From assembly GCA_947471745.1 (NCBI GenBank), contig CANJKZ010000977.1:744001-808000 (forward strand): a DNA stretch of 64,000 nucleotides, written 5' to 3'. Each line of letters opens with the position of its first letter. Positions within the stretch are counted from its first letter, which is position 1. This stretch comes from Closterium sp. Naga37s-1 (taxonomy: Eukaryota; Streptophyta; Zygnematophyceae; Desmidiales; Closteriaceae). Below, piece after piece: positions 41,717-51,576 of this stretch. Position numbers and translations under genes: made by a program. The notes below the pieces were generated by a model. That model was not told where the DNA came from. It saw nothing but the letters and a program-made list of their open reading frames with translations, and did not search any database.

Positions 41717-43067
41717 GCTAACACCCCTATCAATGACACCCCGCCCTCTGGCTTACACATGACAATCGCAACAAGTGGAAGAAACCAGCAGGTGAGCGTT
41801 ACTAGAGCCTGTAAACGACCCCGTTCGAGGCCCAGAAACACTCACACATCGAACCTGTTGACCCCAACCCAAAAACTCATTCTTCGAGCCCCGCAATTCA
41901 CAATCCAAGACGAGCTAAACTCCATATTTATTTACAACAGATTCACACTCGTCCTCTTACACACAGAGCTTGAGGGCCTAAGCCTAGGTCCCTCGTTCGT
42001 TCCAACACCACCACCATCCACAGAAAAAAACTATGACGAGTGCCCTCTCAAGATTCGCAAGGGATGTGAGGCTTACATCTCAATCCTCATCCGACAGAGG
42101 TTTACATCACAATCCTCATCCGACAGACCAGCTCCACGCTTTCGTATTTGCAACCCATCTTGGATGCCCGCCCTGTAACACCCCCTGTAGATGGAAGGGA
42201 ATGTGGTTGAACGCCTTCCACTGTATTGGGTAAGAATCCTAAGGTCGTGGTAAAGCCAGCGGATAAGAATCTGGGACTAGACACGTGGTGGTACCGAGCA
42301 GAGGCACTCAGATAGTTATCCAATGCCAAAACCTACAGAGAGGTCATAGCGGTACCCACGAGCGACCTGTGCAGAGACCTCAACACCTGATGTTCGAGGT
42401 ACAAGAGTAGGTTTACAAAGTAAATCATCGAGTACATTTTGCAACCGAGAGTTGAGCGATGCACGGACATAGACCGCGACCAAACACACAGACATAAACT
42501 AAAAGCAGTTTCGTGTGTGCAGGTTCTATCTGCTACAAAAACTGCACAAAGATCCATACCAATTTGTTCGTCTATCTTTTGAAAAAAAATAGCACGCCAG
42601 CCATGTGCTATATAATTATTTACGCCCGCCACTGCCCTTGGCATCAGCCCATCTGCCAGACTCGATCACCTTCCCGCACATATTTCGTGCCCTTCCCATA
42701 CCAGAGCGTGCCATCTTAGTCACATATGACGTAGATAGCCTATAGCCATCTATCCCGCTCCAGCAAGACCTCGCTACCATCCGAGAAACAAAAGATCAAT
42801 TAGTACACGCACATGATTATCCAGTATGGTCGGAGATGGGCCCTTCCATGCAGCTAAGTGCGTGCTGTAAGCTGATGGAGCTAGTCGTGCCACAAAACCA
42901 CCTTCGGTTTGACGGAGCAGTAATCTATGCGGTGCTCTTTACGAGATGGCAAGACGTTCGCATGGAGGAGCTTTACCCATCCCTGTCAGAGCATGTGCTA
43001 CTGCAGAGGCTATATATCGATGACAACCCTTTGGTTTGGACCGGATCGCTTGGCCACATCGTTTACA

Positions 43068-43455
43068 CTACTGGACACCACCTTCACTAAAGGTACGTAG
43101 TAGAAGGCGATGAGGAAGGATGATGCGTGGGCGCGGAGGCGCGTCGCGGGCGGCGGGCGCGGGCGCGGAGGCACGTCGTGGGCGGCGGGCGGCGGCCGGC
43201 AGGCGCGGGCGCGGAGGCGCGTCGCGGGCGGCGGGCGCGGACGCCATGCAACCCCACACCCTCACAAACCCCTTGTTCGACTTCCTCCCATAGAAAGCCT
43301 CAAGCGGGATCACATATGCTACAAGGCCTTAGATAGGCAACCTGTTCTTCACACAGCATGCCATCCCCAAGGTATCTACTTAATACTTCAATGGATGACC
43401 GCTATCAACTAGCATGGTCTTCACACTATCCAAGAGTGATCTGATCACCCTCTCC
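43068..43455 (-). pseudogene. Copia integrase fragment with GC-rich insertion
   Basis: On minus: HNCIAERVIRSLLDSVKTML and VDSGHPLKY continue the conserved 'PYTP-x-HN-x2-AER' helix of copia integrases. Further on, IPLEAFYGRKSNKGFVRVWG then CMAS match the end of the integrase core. A GC-rich repeat (43124-43245, GCGGGCGCGGGCGCGGAGGC units) interrupts the sequence after that. It is from a different copia family than the others here. The upstream part has been replaced by the 88-bp array. Confidence 0.7.
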
Positions 43456-46400
43456 GCAATGCAGTTGTGCCGTGGGTGTACGGTGCCGTCAGCTGCCTCA
43501 GTATCCCCTTCGTGCGCACAAAACTGTTGAGCCCCGCATCTGCGCAATGCAGTTGTGCCGTGGGTGTACGGTGCCGTCAGCTGCCTCAGTATCCCCTTCG
43601 TGCGCACAAAACTGTTGAGCCCCGCATCTGCGCAATGCAGTTGTGCCGTGGGTGTACGGTGCCGTCAGCTGCCTCAGTATCCCCTTCGTGCGCACAAAAC
43701 TGTTGAGCCCCGCATCTGCGCAATGCAGTTGTGCCGTGGGTGTACGGCAAAACTGTTGAGCCCCGCATCTGCGCAATGCTGTTGTGCCGTGGGTGTACGG
43801 TGCCGTCAGCTGCCTCAGTATCCCCTTCGTGCGCAGAAAACTGTTGAGCCCCGCATCTGCGCAATGCAGTTGTGCCGTGGGTGTACGGTGCCGTCAGCTG
43901 CCTCAGTATCCCCTTCGTGCGCAGAAAACTGTTGAGCCCCGCATCTGCGCAATGCAGTTGTGCCGTGGGTGTACGGTGCCGTCAGCTGCCTCAGTATCCC
44001 CTTCGTGCGCAGAAAACTGTTGAGCCCCGCATCTGCGCAATGCAGTTGTGCCGTGGGTGTACGGTGCCGTCAGCTGCCTCAGTATCCCCTTCGTGCGCAG
44101 AAAACTGTTGAGCCCCGCATCTGCGCAATGCAGTTGTGCCGTGGGTGTACGGTGCCGTCAGCTGCCTCAGTATCCCCTTCGTGCGCAGAAAACTGTTGAG
44201 CCCCGCATCTGCGCAATGCAGTTGTGCCGTGGGTGTACGGTGCCGTCAGCTGCCTCAGTATCCCCTTCGTGCGCAGAAAACTGTTGAGCCCCGCATCTGC
44301 GCAATGCAGTTGTGCCGTGGGTGTACGGTGCCGTCAGCTGCCTCAGTATCCCCTTCGTGCGCAGAAAACTGTTGAGCCCCGCATCTGCGCAATGCAGTTG
44401 TGCCGTGGGTGTACGGTGCCGTCAGCTGCCTCAGTATCCCCTTCGTGCGCAGAAAACTGTTGAGCCCCGCATCTGCGCAATGCAGTTGTGCCGTGGGTGT
44501 ACGGTGCCGTCAGCTGCCTCAGTATCCCCTTCGTGCGCAGAAAACTGTTGAGCCCCGCATCTGCGCAATGCAGTTGTGCCGTGGGTGTACGGTGCCGTCA
44601 GCTGCCTCAGTATCCCCTTCGTGCGCAGAAAACTGTTGAGCCCCGCATCTGCGCAATGCTGTTGTGCCGTGGGTGTACGGTGCCGTCAGCTGCCTCAGTA
44701 TCCCCTTCGTGCGCAGAAAACTGTTGAGCCCCGCATCTGCGCAATGCAGTTGTGCCGTGGGTGTACGGTGCCGTCAGCTGCCTCAGTATCCCCTTCGTGC
44801 GCAGAAAACTGTTGAGCCCCGCATCTGCGCAATGCAGTTGTGCCGTGGGTGTACGGTGCCGTCAGCTGCCTCAGTATCCCCTTCGTGCGCAGAAAACTGT
44901 TGAGCCCCGCATCTGCGCAATGCAGTTGTGCCGTGGGTGTACGGTGCCGTCAGCTGCCTCAGTATCCCCTTCGTGCGCAGAAAACTGTTGAGCCCCGCAT
45001 CTGCGCAATGCAGTTGTGCCGTGGGTGTACGGTGCCGTCAGCTGCCTCAGTATCCCCTTCGTGCGCAGAAAACTGTTGAGCCCCGCATCTGCGCAATGCT
45101 GTTGTGCCGTGGGTGTACGGTGCCGTCAGCTGCCTCAGTATCCCCTTCGTGCGCAGAAAACTGTTGAGCCCCGCATCTGCGCAATGCAGTTGTGCCGTGG
45201 GTGTACGGTGCCGTCAGCTGCCTCAGTATCCCCTTCGTGCGCAGAAAACTGTTGAGCCCCGCATCTGCGCAATGCAGTTGTGCCGTGGGTGTACGGTGCC
45301 GTCAGCTGCCTCAGTATCCCCTTCGTGCGCAGAAAACTGTTGAGCCCCGCATCTGCGCAATGCAGTTGTGCCGTGGGTGTACGGTGCCGTCAGCTGCCTC
45401 AGTATCCCCTTCGTGCGCACAAAACTGTTGAGCCCCGCATCTGCGCAATGCAGTTGTGCCGTGGGTGTACGGTGCCGTCAGCTGCCTCAGTATCCCCTTC
45501 GTGCGCACAAAACTGTTGAGCCCCGCATCTGCGCAATGCAGTTGTGCCGTGGGTGTACGGTGCCGTCAGCTGCCTCAGTATCCCCTTCGTGCGCAGAAAA
45601 CTGTTGAGCCCCGCATCTGCGCAATGCAGTTGTGCCGTGGGTGTACGGTGCCGTCAGCTGCCTCAGTATCCCCTTCGTGCGCAGAAAACTGTTGAGCCCC
45701 GCATCTGCGCAATGCAGTTGTGCCGTGGGTGTACGGTGCCGTCAGCTGCCTCAGTATCCCCTTCGTGCGCAGAAAACTGTTGAGCCCCGCATCTGCGCAA
45801 TGCTGTTGTGCCGTGGGTGTACGGTGCCGTCAGCTGCCTCAGTATCCCCTTCGTGCGCAGAAAACTGTTGAGCCCCGCATCTGCGCAATGCAGTTGTGCC
45901 GTGGGTGTACGGTGCCGTCAGCTGCCTCAGTATCCCCTTCGTGCGCAGAAAACTGTTGAGCCCCGCATCTGCGCAATGCAGTTGTGCCGTGGGTGTACGG
46001 TGCCGTCAGCTGCCTCAGTATCCCCTTCGTGCGCAGAAAACTGTTGAGCCCCGCATCTGCGCAATGCAGTTGTGCCGTGGGTGTACGGTGCCGTCAGCTG
46101 CCTCAGTATCCCCTTCGTGCGCAGAAAACTGTTGAGCCCCGCATCTGCGCAATGCAGTTGTGCCGTGGGTGTACGGTGCCGTCAGCTGCCTCAGTATCCC
46201 CTTCGTGCGCAGAAAACTGTTGAGCCCCGCATCTGCGCAATGCAGTTGTGCCGTGGGTGTACGGTGCCGTCAGCTGCCTCAGTATCCCCTTCGTGCGCAC
46301 AAAACTGTTGAGCCCCGCATCTGCGCAATGCAGTTGTGCCGTGGGTGTACGGTGCCGTCAGCTGCCTCAGTATCCCCTTCGTGCGCAGAAAACTGTTGAG

Positions 46401-47072
46401 CCCCGCATCTGCGCAATGCAGTTGTGCCGTGGGTGTACGGTGCCGTCAGCTGCCTCAGTATCCCCTTCGTGCGCAGAAAACTGTTGAGCCCCGCATCTGC
46501 GCAATGCAGTTGTGCCGTGGGTGTACGGTGCCGTCAGCTGCCTCAGTATCCCCTTCGTGCGCAGAAAACTGTTGAGCCCCGCATCTGCGCAATGCAGTTG
46601 TGCCGTGGGTGTACGGTGCCGTCAGCTGCCTCAGTATCCCCTTCGTGCGCAGAAAACTGTTGAGCCCCGCATCTGCGCAATGCAGTTGTGCCGTGGGTGT
46701 ACGGTGCCGTCAGCTGCCTCAGTATCCCCTTCGTGCGCAGAAAACTGTTGAGCCCCGCATCTGCGCAATGCAGTTGTGCCGTGGGTGTACGGTGCCGTCA
46801 GCTGCCTCAGTATCCCCTTCGTGCGCACAAAACTGTTGAGCCCCGCATCTGCGCAATGCAGTTGTGCCGTGGGTGTACGGTGCCGTCAGCTGCCTCAGTA
46901 TCCCCTTCGTGCGCAGAAAACTGTTGAGCCCCGCATCTGCGCAATGCAGTTGTGCCGTGGGTGTACGGTGCCGTCAGCTGCCTCAGTATCCCCTTCGTGC
47001 GCAGAAAACTGTTGAGCCCCGCATCTGCGCAATGCAGTTGTGCCGTGGGTGTACGGTGCCGTCAGCTGCCTC
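43456..47072. repeat. 88-bp satellite-like array derived from copia integrase
   Basis: About 41 nearly identical 88-bp copies plus one 53-bp short unit near 43731-43783. On minus the unit encodes GILRQLTAPYT, then in the next frame HPRHNCIA, i.e. the conserved integrase block that also occurs once in its proper context at the left edge (43380-43470). 88 is not a multiple of three, so the array cannot be translated through. Two variant sites recur: GCGCAC/GCGCAG before AAAACTG, and GCAATGCAG/GCAATGCTG. Confidence 0.95.
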
Positions 47073-47944
47073 AGCGATGACGCAAAACTTGTCGTGCGGC
47101 CCAATCACCGCGGCATGCGCTGCGTGGCATGTACATTTCATCCGAACCGTCTTGATGGGTGCGGAATATTCCCTGTCAGCGAAGCGTTTATGCTGCCACG
47201 CAGGGTCCTCTGCGGGTTCAGGCGGGGGTTTCCCGCCTTTCATTGACGATGACCCCGAACCTCCAACCCGACGGGGTCCCCTCCGTTTCCCATTTATGCA
47301 CTCCCACGTTCAGTTTCTTTATTCAGTTTCAAACTCTAGCCTGCATGGTTGGCGAAGCCATGGCGGAATACAGCGAGAGACACTTTCTCTTCAGAGTGGC
47401 AACTTACCGACGACGGGTGGTATACCCGTGAGCCTCCAGAGCCTCCTGAGCCTCCAGCGCCTCCAGCGCCACCCGCACCCCGTGCTCTCCTTGCTCCTCC
47501 CGCTCCTCTTGCTCCTTCGAATCCGCCTGCTACCGGTACGAGTACTGCTTATACGTGCAAATGGTCTGTGCTCCAGCTCTTGCTGCCAGCGACGTTCGAC
47601 GAGTGGCTGCTTGAACCGGAGTCAAACAAGCCTGCCGATGTGTACGTCATCACTCTGCCGCTGGCACCACGTTAGGGCCAGCCTGAAGACTGCACTTGGG
47701 ACGAGGCGGCTGTGGGCGCCGACAACGATGTGGCCGCCAACGACCAGCACCATGGCGACAGCGAAAAGGGTGGCGACGTTGAAACGGGCGCCGAGGCTGG
47801 CGCAGAGGCGGACGTGATCCCAGAGGGCGATGACAGCGCCGCGAACGATGCGTCGTGGAGTACTGGTCGCGCAATGGCCTACCTGAGAATCTGCCGATTC
47901 CGACTTATCTGTCGATTAACAAAAACGTCCCCACCCCTCTTCTG
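47073..47944 (+). other. Region upstream of the pogo-like gene
   Basis: Possible N-terminal coding remnants, with WQLTDDGWYTREPPEPPEPP and an acidic ADNDVAANDQHHGDSEKGGD stretch in different frames, but no domain recognised. It may be the start of the pogo-like gene or decayed leader sequence. Confidence 0.35.
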
Positions 47945-48949
47945 AGAACCGAGATGCCCAACCCCCCTCTTTCAGGCATAAGCCGACGCAACATAAGCGG
48001 CACTCTTACACCTCCCAGGAGAAGCTCAAGTGGCTCGTGCGCCTGGAGGTTGCGGCATCGATAAGCAAGGTGGCGCGGGAGTCCGGCATACATCGCAAGT
48101 GCCTAACCGAGTAGAAGCCCCAGGCGAAGTAGCTCAAAGATTCCCACAGCGCACGGAAGCGACTTCATGGGCGCGGCCGATCCTCATGGTATAGGCCGAT
48201 GGAGATCAAGGTGTATGCGCAACTCCTCGACTGGCGGCGCCGGGTTGCTGCAGTTTCAGTTGGCCGCCTGCAAGTGTGGTCTTGCGAGGTAATGAAGGTT
48301 CTCTTCCTGGATGTGAAGTAGAAATGGAGTCAACGGTGGTCGGAGCAGTTTCGCAAGCGGTGGAACCTCAGCGTACGCATGAAAACAAAGGTGGCGCAGA
48401 AAACCCAGGACCCTAAGTGCCTTGTGCTCTGATTAATTGGCTCGAATTCGCATGGTCTTCTTATTGTTTGGTTGCCTTAGACTCTGGATCTCCAATGAAT
48501 GACAATGACTAGTTCTGCGCCATGGTTACAATGTCTAGCAATTTCTTACATGATTACAAGTCTGATGTAACTAAAAGATGCCTGTTACCATGCTCTACAT
48601 GTCGATGTCTTTTTAACACTCTTAAAGGGAGCCTAAGGTGACATTGTGGAGTTCCAGGCATTCTGTGTTACCTTTTTATCAAGACAGTGTGCACGTATCA
48701 AGATCAAGACCTTGCGAGTCCCAAGGACACCATGGATTCTACCGCGATATTATTCAGGTTACACACAACCAAAATACATTTTTGGGATTACCTGTCCTCA
48801 TGGAGACTACCGCGAGTTTACGACATCCTGTCAACAAAGGGATCTGTTACAAGGCAGATCAACATAAAAAGAGGAGTTTATTCTCTGTGCTCAAGCGTCA
48901 CTGCTTCTCAGTCAATTCAGGACTGTTGAGCAACTCTCATCATAGCACG

Positions 48950-50623
48950 ATGCCGCGCGTTACCAGGAAGATCACCAAGGATAACCTCCTGGAGGATGAT
49001 TCTACGGATGTTACCCCGCCTGACTCTCCGAAGAAGCCTGGCTCAACGCTGAATCAGCCTGCGGTCCAACAAGCGAGTACCTCTGCTGCTTCATCGTCCA
49101 CCCATCCTGATGTACCTGCTGGTGGTCAGGATGGATCAGGAAAAGGGAAGGAGGTGGAAGAAGTAAATGCGAATGACAATGCGAACAAATATGGAGTTAA
49201 CGCGACTGAGGAGGACGAGGATTCAGACAGTGAAACTACAGCATCGGAACTTCAACTGGAGGAAGAGGATGGTTACCTCAGCGACAATCCGGACGAAGCC
49301 TTTGACCCGCTCGCGGCTGCAGACGTTGCTTCGCAGATGAAAGTCTCGCTAACGCTACTTGTACCGTTTAACAGGAATGCGGAAGTCTCGCGTACCAAGG
49401 CAACGATATCAGCTTTGCTTGACACCATCAAGGATGACCTGTCCTCGGATGCGCTGCAGACAACGACCTTTCAGAAGCTGCTGCCAACTCACCTCTCCAA
49501 GCAAAATTTTGGCAGGCTGCAAGTCATCTTTGACAATGTTAAGGACGCAGAGTTCGTACGCGCGCAGACTATTGAACATGAGTGTGCTGACGGCAAATTT
49601 GTGCAGTTTACCTGGCAACATCCTGACAATGCTCGTTTTATGAAGGAACGTGCTCGCAACCCAGCTGCGATTGAAGTTGTATTGAAGGCAGTCCCGGCAG
49701 AGATCTCACCTGAGATGGCGCGTCATATGCTGGTTGAGGTTCCGCTAATCATGAGGGGGAATAGCGCTTTTGACAGCGGCTTTGGTTTCCATTGTACGGC
49801 TGATCCGGTTTTAGGCATGGACACATACTTCATCAGGGGTCTCGTGGTCCCGCATCCTGCTGACTCTTACCGTTGGCTCCACTTTCTGGAGTTCACGACA
49901 CTGCCAGGACGGCGCTTCTTGATCCACTATCCGAGCCTTGCCTGTGAATACTGCAGCGGTCAGCATATGTCTCGCTTCCACGACGACTATGTGACCCCAC
50001 GCCGAGACAACATGGCCCGATGGAACCTTTCAACGGTACAGGGACTGGAGAACTTACACCTTTTTCGATTGACGGTTTTTACTTTACCCACTGTTGTGCT
50101 GACATTTGTTGTGCCGGATCTCCTCGCAGTGGCCTCACTGACAGTTACAGTACTGTTAAAGCGCATCCTGAAAGACCCGGCGTTGGTCCTGACATCTACG
50201 GGAGGGCAGAGAGAGGAATGGGTGTGTGTCCAGTCGGCTTGCGAGAAGGCTCAGGGAGTCCACTTCGAGCAGGCTGTTGCTCATATTACATTTGCACGTC
50301 ACAAGGGAGGGTTGCGCAAGGCAGGATCTGCGACACGTGCGGTGAAAGGGTCACTGAGTCGGATAGCCTTCAAGAAGGATTTTCTGAAAAGCCGGAGAAC
50401 TGAATTCCAACAGCACAGAAGCAGCAATGGTGGAGATCGGAAGGACAGGAGCCATAGTAGCAGTAGTTACCTTGGTAGGAGGAGTGCTGGCAGTAGCTTT
50501 CTCAGTTGTCATAGCTGGCTGTATCTCATCAATAAAGTCTTCTCGCCCGTGGATGCTGTGGGGCTCAAACAAGGTGTCAAATGGATAGACACCACAAACT
50601 CACCCTCCTTGAGCTCAACATAA
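48950..50623 (+). CDS. LINE ORF1 protein
   Basis: ATG at 48950 (MPRVTRKITKDNLLEDDSTD) and 557 codons. The N-terminus is Ser/Asp/Glu-rich and probably disordered. The middle is globular (DAEFVRAQTIEHECADGKFV, ARHMLVEVPLIMRG). A Cys-His cluster CEYCSGQHMSRFH near residue 330 resembles the zinc knuckle of plant LINE ORF1 proteins. Beyond about 50020 the reading changes character and may be frameshifted; HFEQAVAHITFARHKGG belongs to an unknown tail. Its end overlaps the start of ORF2 by 43 bases. Confidence 0.65.
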   Translation: MPRVTRKITKDNLLEDDSTDVTPPDSPKKPGSTLNQPAVQQASTSAASSSTHPDVPAGGQDGSGKGKEVEEVNANDNANKYGVNATEEDEDSDSETTASELQLEEEDGYLSDNPDEAFDPLAAADVASQMKVSLTLLVPFNRNAEVSRTKATISALLDTIKDDLSSDALQTTTFQKLLPTHLSKQNFGRLQVIFDNVKDAEFVRAQTIEHECADGKFVQFTWQHPDNARFMKERARNPAAIEVVLKAVPAEISPEMARHMLVEVPLIMRGNSAFDSGFGFHCTADPVLGMDTYFIRGLVVPHPADSYRWLHFLEFTTLPGRRFLIHYPSLACEYCSGQHMSRFHDDYVTPRRDNMARWNLSTVQGLENLHLFRLTVFTLPTVVLTFVVPDLLAVASLTVTVLLKRILKDPALVLTSTGGQREEWVCVQSACEKAQGVHFEQAVAHITFARHKGGLRKAGSATRAVKGSLSRIAFKKDFLKSRRTEFQQHRSSNGGDRKDRSHSSSSYLGRRSAGSSFLSCHSWLYLINKVFSPVDAVGLKQGVKWIDTTNSPSLSST

Positions 50624-51420
50624 ATGGGCTCGGCAACAACAGCAAGCGGGGGAGATGTGGATATTGGATCATGAAAGCCGCCAGTATAGTAGTACTCACC
50701 GACACAAGAATACCGAAGGACCAGGACCATAATTTCTGGCACCAATTAAGAGCAGAAGCAGTAGCAGTAGCATCACCAAAGCAACGTGCAAGTGGAGTGG
50801 CAATACTTGGTTTCACGCAAGGGATGCGTTTTGGCGACGTGATTAAGCATGAATCGGGGAGGTTACTGTGTGTGACTTTCAAGTGGCACCAGGAGGAATA
50901 CAGGGTGATAGCGGCTTACCTCCCGGCGAGATCGACACAGCGAGGAGAATTCTTCAGAGATGCCTTGATACCTTTTGTAGATCAGATCCCAAGTGCGGCA
51001 AACACCATCTGGTTGGGAGACCTGAACGTGATTGCAGGCCCAGAGCTTGACAAGTCCAACAAGCTTGGGTCAGTGGTTGAGAATCAGCGTCTTCTGCAAC
51101 TCTGCTCCAAGTGGGACCTGCAAGGTGTTTTCCGCGCTTTCCATCCAACAAGGAAGGAGTACACGTTTTTCTCAAGAACAGCCAGGGTCAGTTCGCGTAT
51201 CGACCGAATTCTGATGCCGCACTCCACATTGGGACTGGTGTCGGAGATCAAGCATAAGATGGTTCCAACTGGGCTGACAGACCATTGGTTTGCAGTGGAG
51301 GTCACACTGAGAGCGCTTACATCGGGGGGTGAAGGTCCTGGACTGTGGAGTCTTCAAGCGTCACAGGCGGGAGGAGAAGGTTCGGAAAAAATAATATCCG
51401 CAGTCTACTTTCAAACATGA
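50581..51420 (+). pseudogene. LINE ORF2, apurinic-type endonuclease part
   Basis: ATG at 50581. Exonuclease-endonuclease-phosphatase fold motifs: LLELNINGLGNN, VVLTDTRIP (catalytic acidic residue in the expected loop), NTIWLGDLNVI, SSRIDRILMP and LTDHWFAVEV. These are the usual order for LINE endonucleases (N-x-N, E/D, GDLN, S-x-IDxI, SDH/TDH). The frame is lost beside a 100-bp tandem duplication at 51405-51576. Confidence 0.82.
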
Positions 51421-51576
51421 GGGCCGGCCTTAGAGCACACACGTCGGAGGAGAAAAAACGGGTGAGGGCAAGGGGAGGGGAGGTCAGATCGGCCGCTGGA
51501 CAGGCTACTTTCAAACATGAGGGCCGGCCTTAGAGCACACACGTCGGAGGAGAAAAAACGGGTGAGGGCAACGGTG
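51405..51576 (+). repeat. 100-bp tandem duplication in LINE ORF2
   Basis: CTACTTTCAAACATGAGGGC begins at both 51405 and 51505; about 72 bp after each start are identical. The offset of 100 shifts the frame by one base, so this duplication alone separates endonuclease from reverse transcriptase. Confidence 0.9.

Larger units (their letters stand above)
39862..43060 (+). mobile_element. Penelope-like retroelement, decayed, split by an insertion
   Basis: A Pro-rich N-terminal part (39898-40418) is interrupted by a 1.3-kb LTR element (40419-41716). It resumes with LEGLSLGPSFVPTPPPSTEK near 41970, KVVVKPADKNLGLDTWWYRA near 42240, LASAHLPDSITFPHIFRALP near 42650, then LVTYDVDSL-PSIPLQQDL near 42715, and ELYPSLSEHVLLQRLYIDDN near 42970. 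'FVPTP', 'VVKPADK-xG', 'TxDVxSLYxSIP' and the final IDD are the landmark order of Penelope-like reverse transcriptases. Several frameshifts and stops interrupt it. No GIY-YIG domain was seen before the homology stops near 43060. Confidence 0.68.

Noticed and set aside
43456..47072. CRISPR-like regular array
   Set aside because: Copies are directly tandem with no unique spacers, derive from integrase coding sequence, and the genome is eukaryotic.
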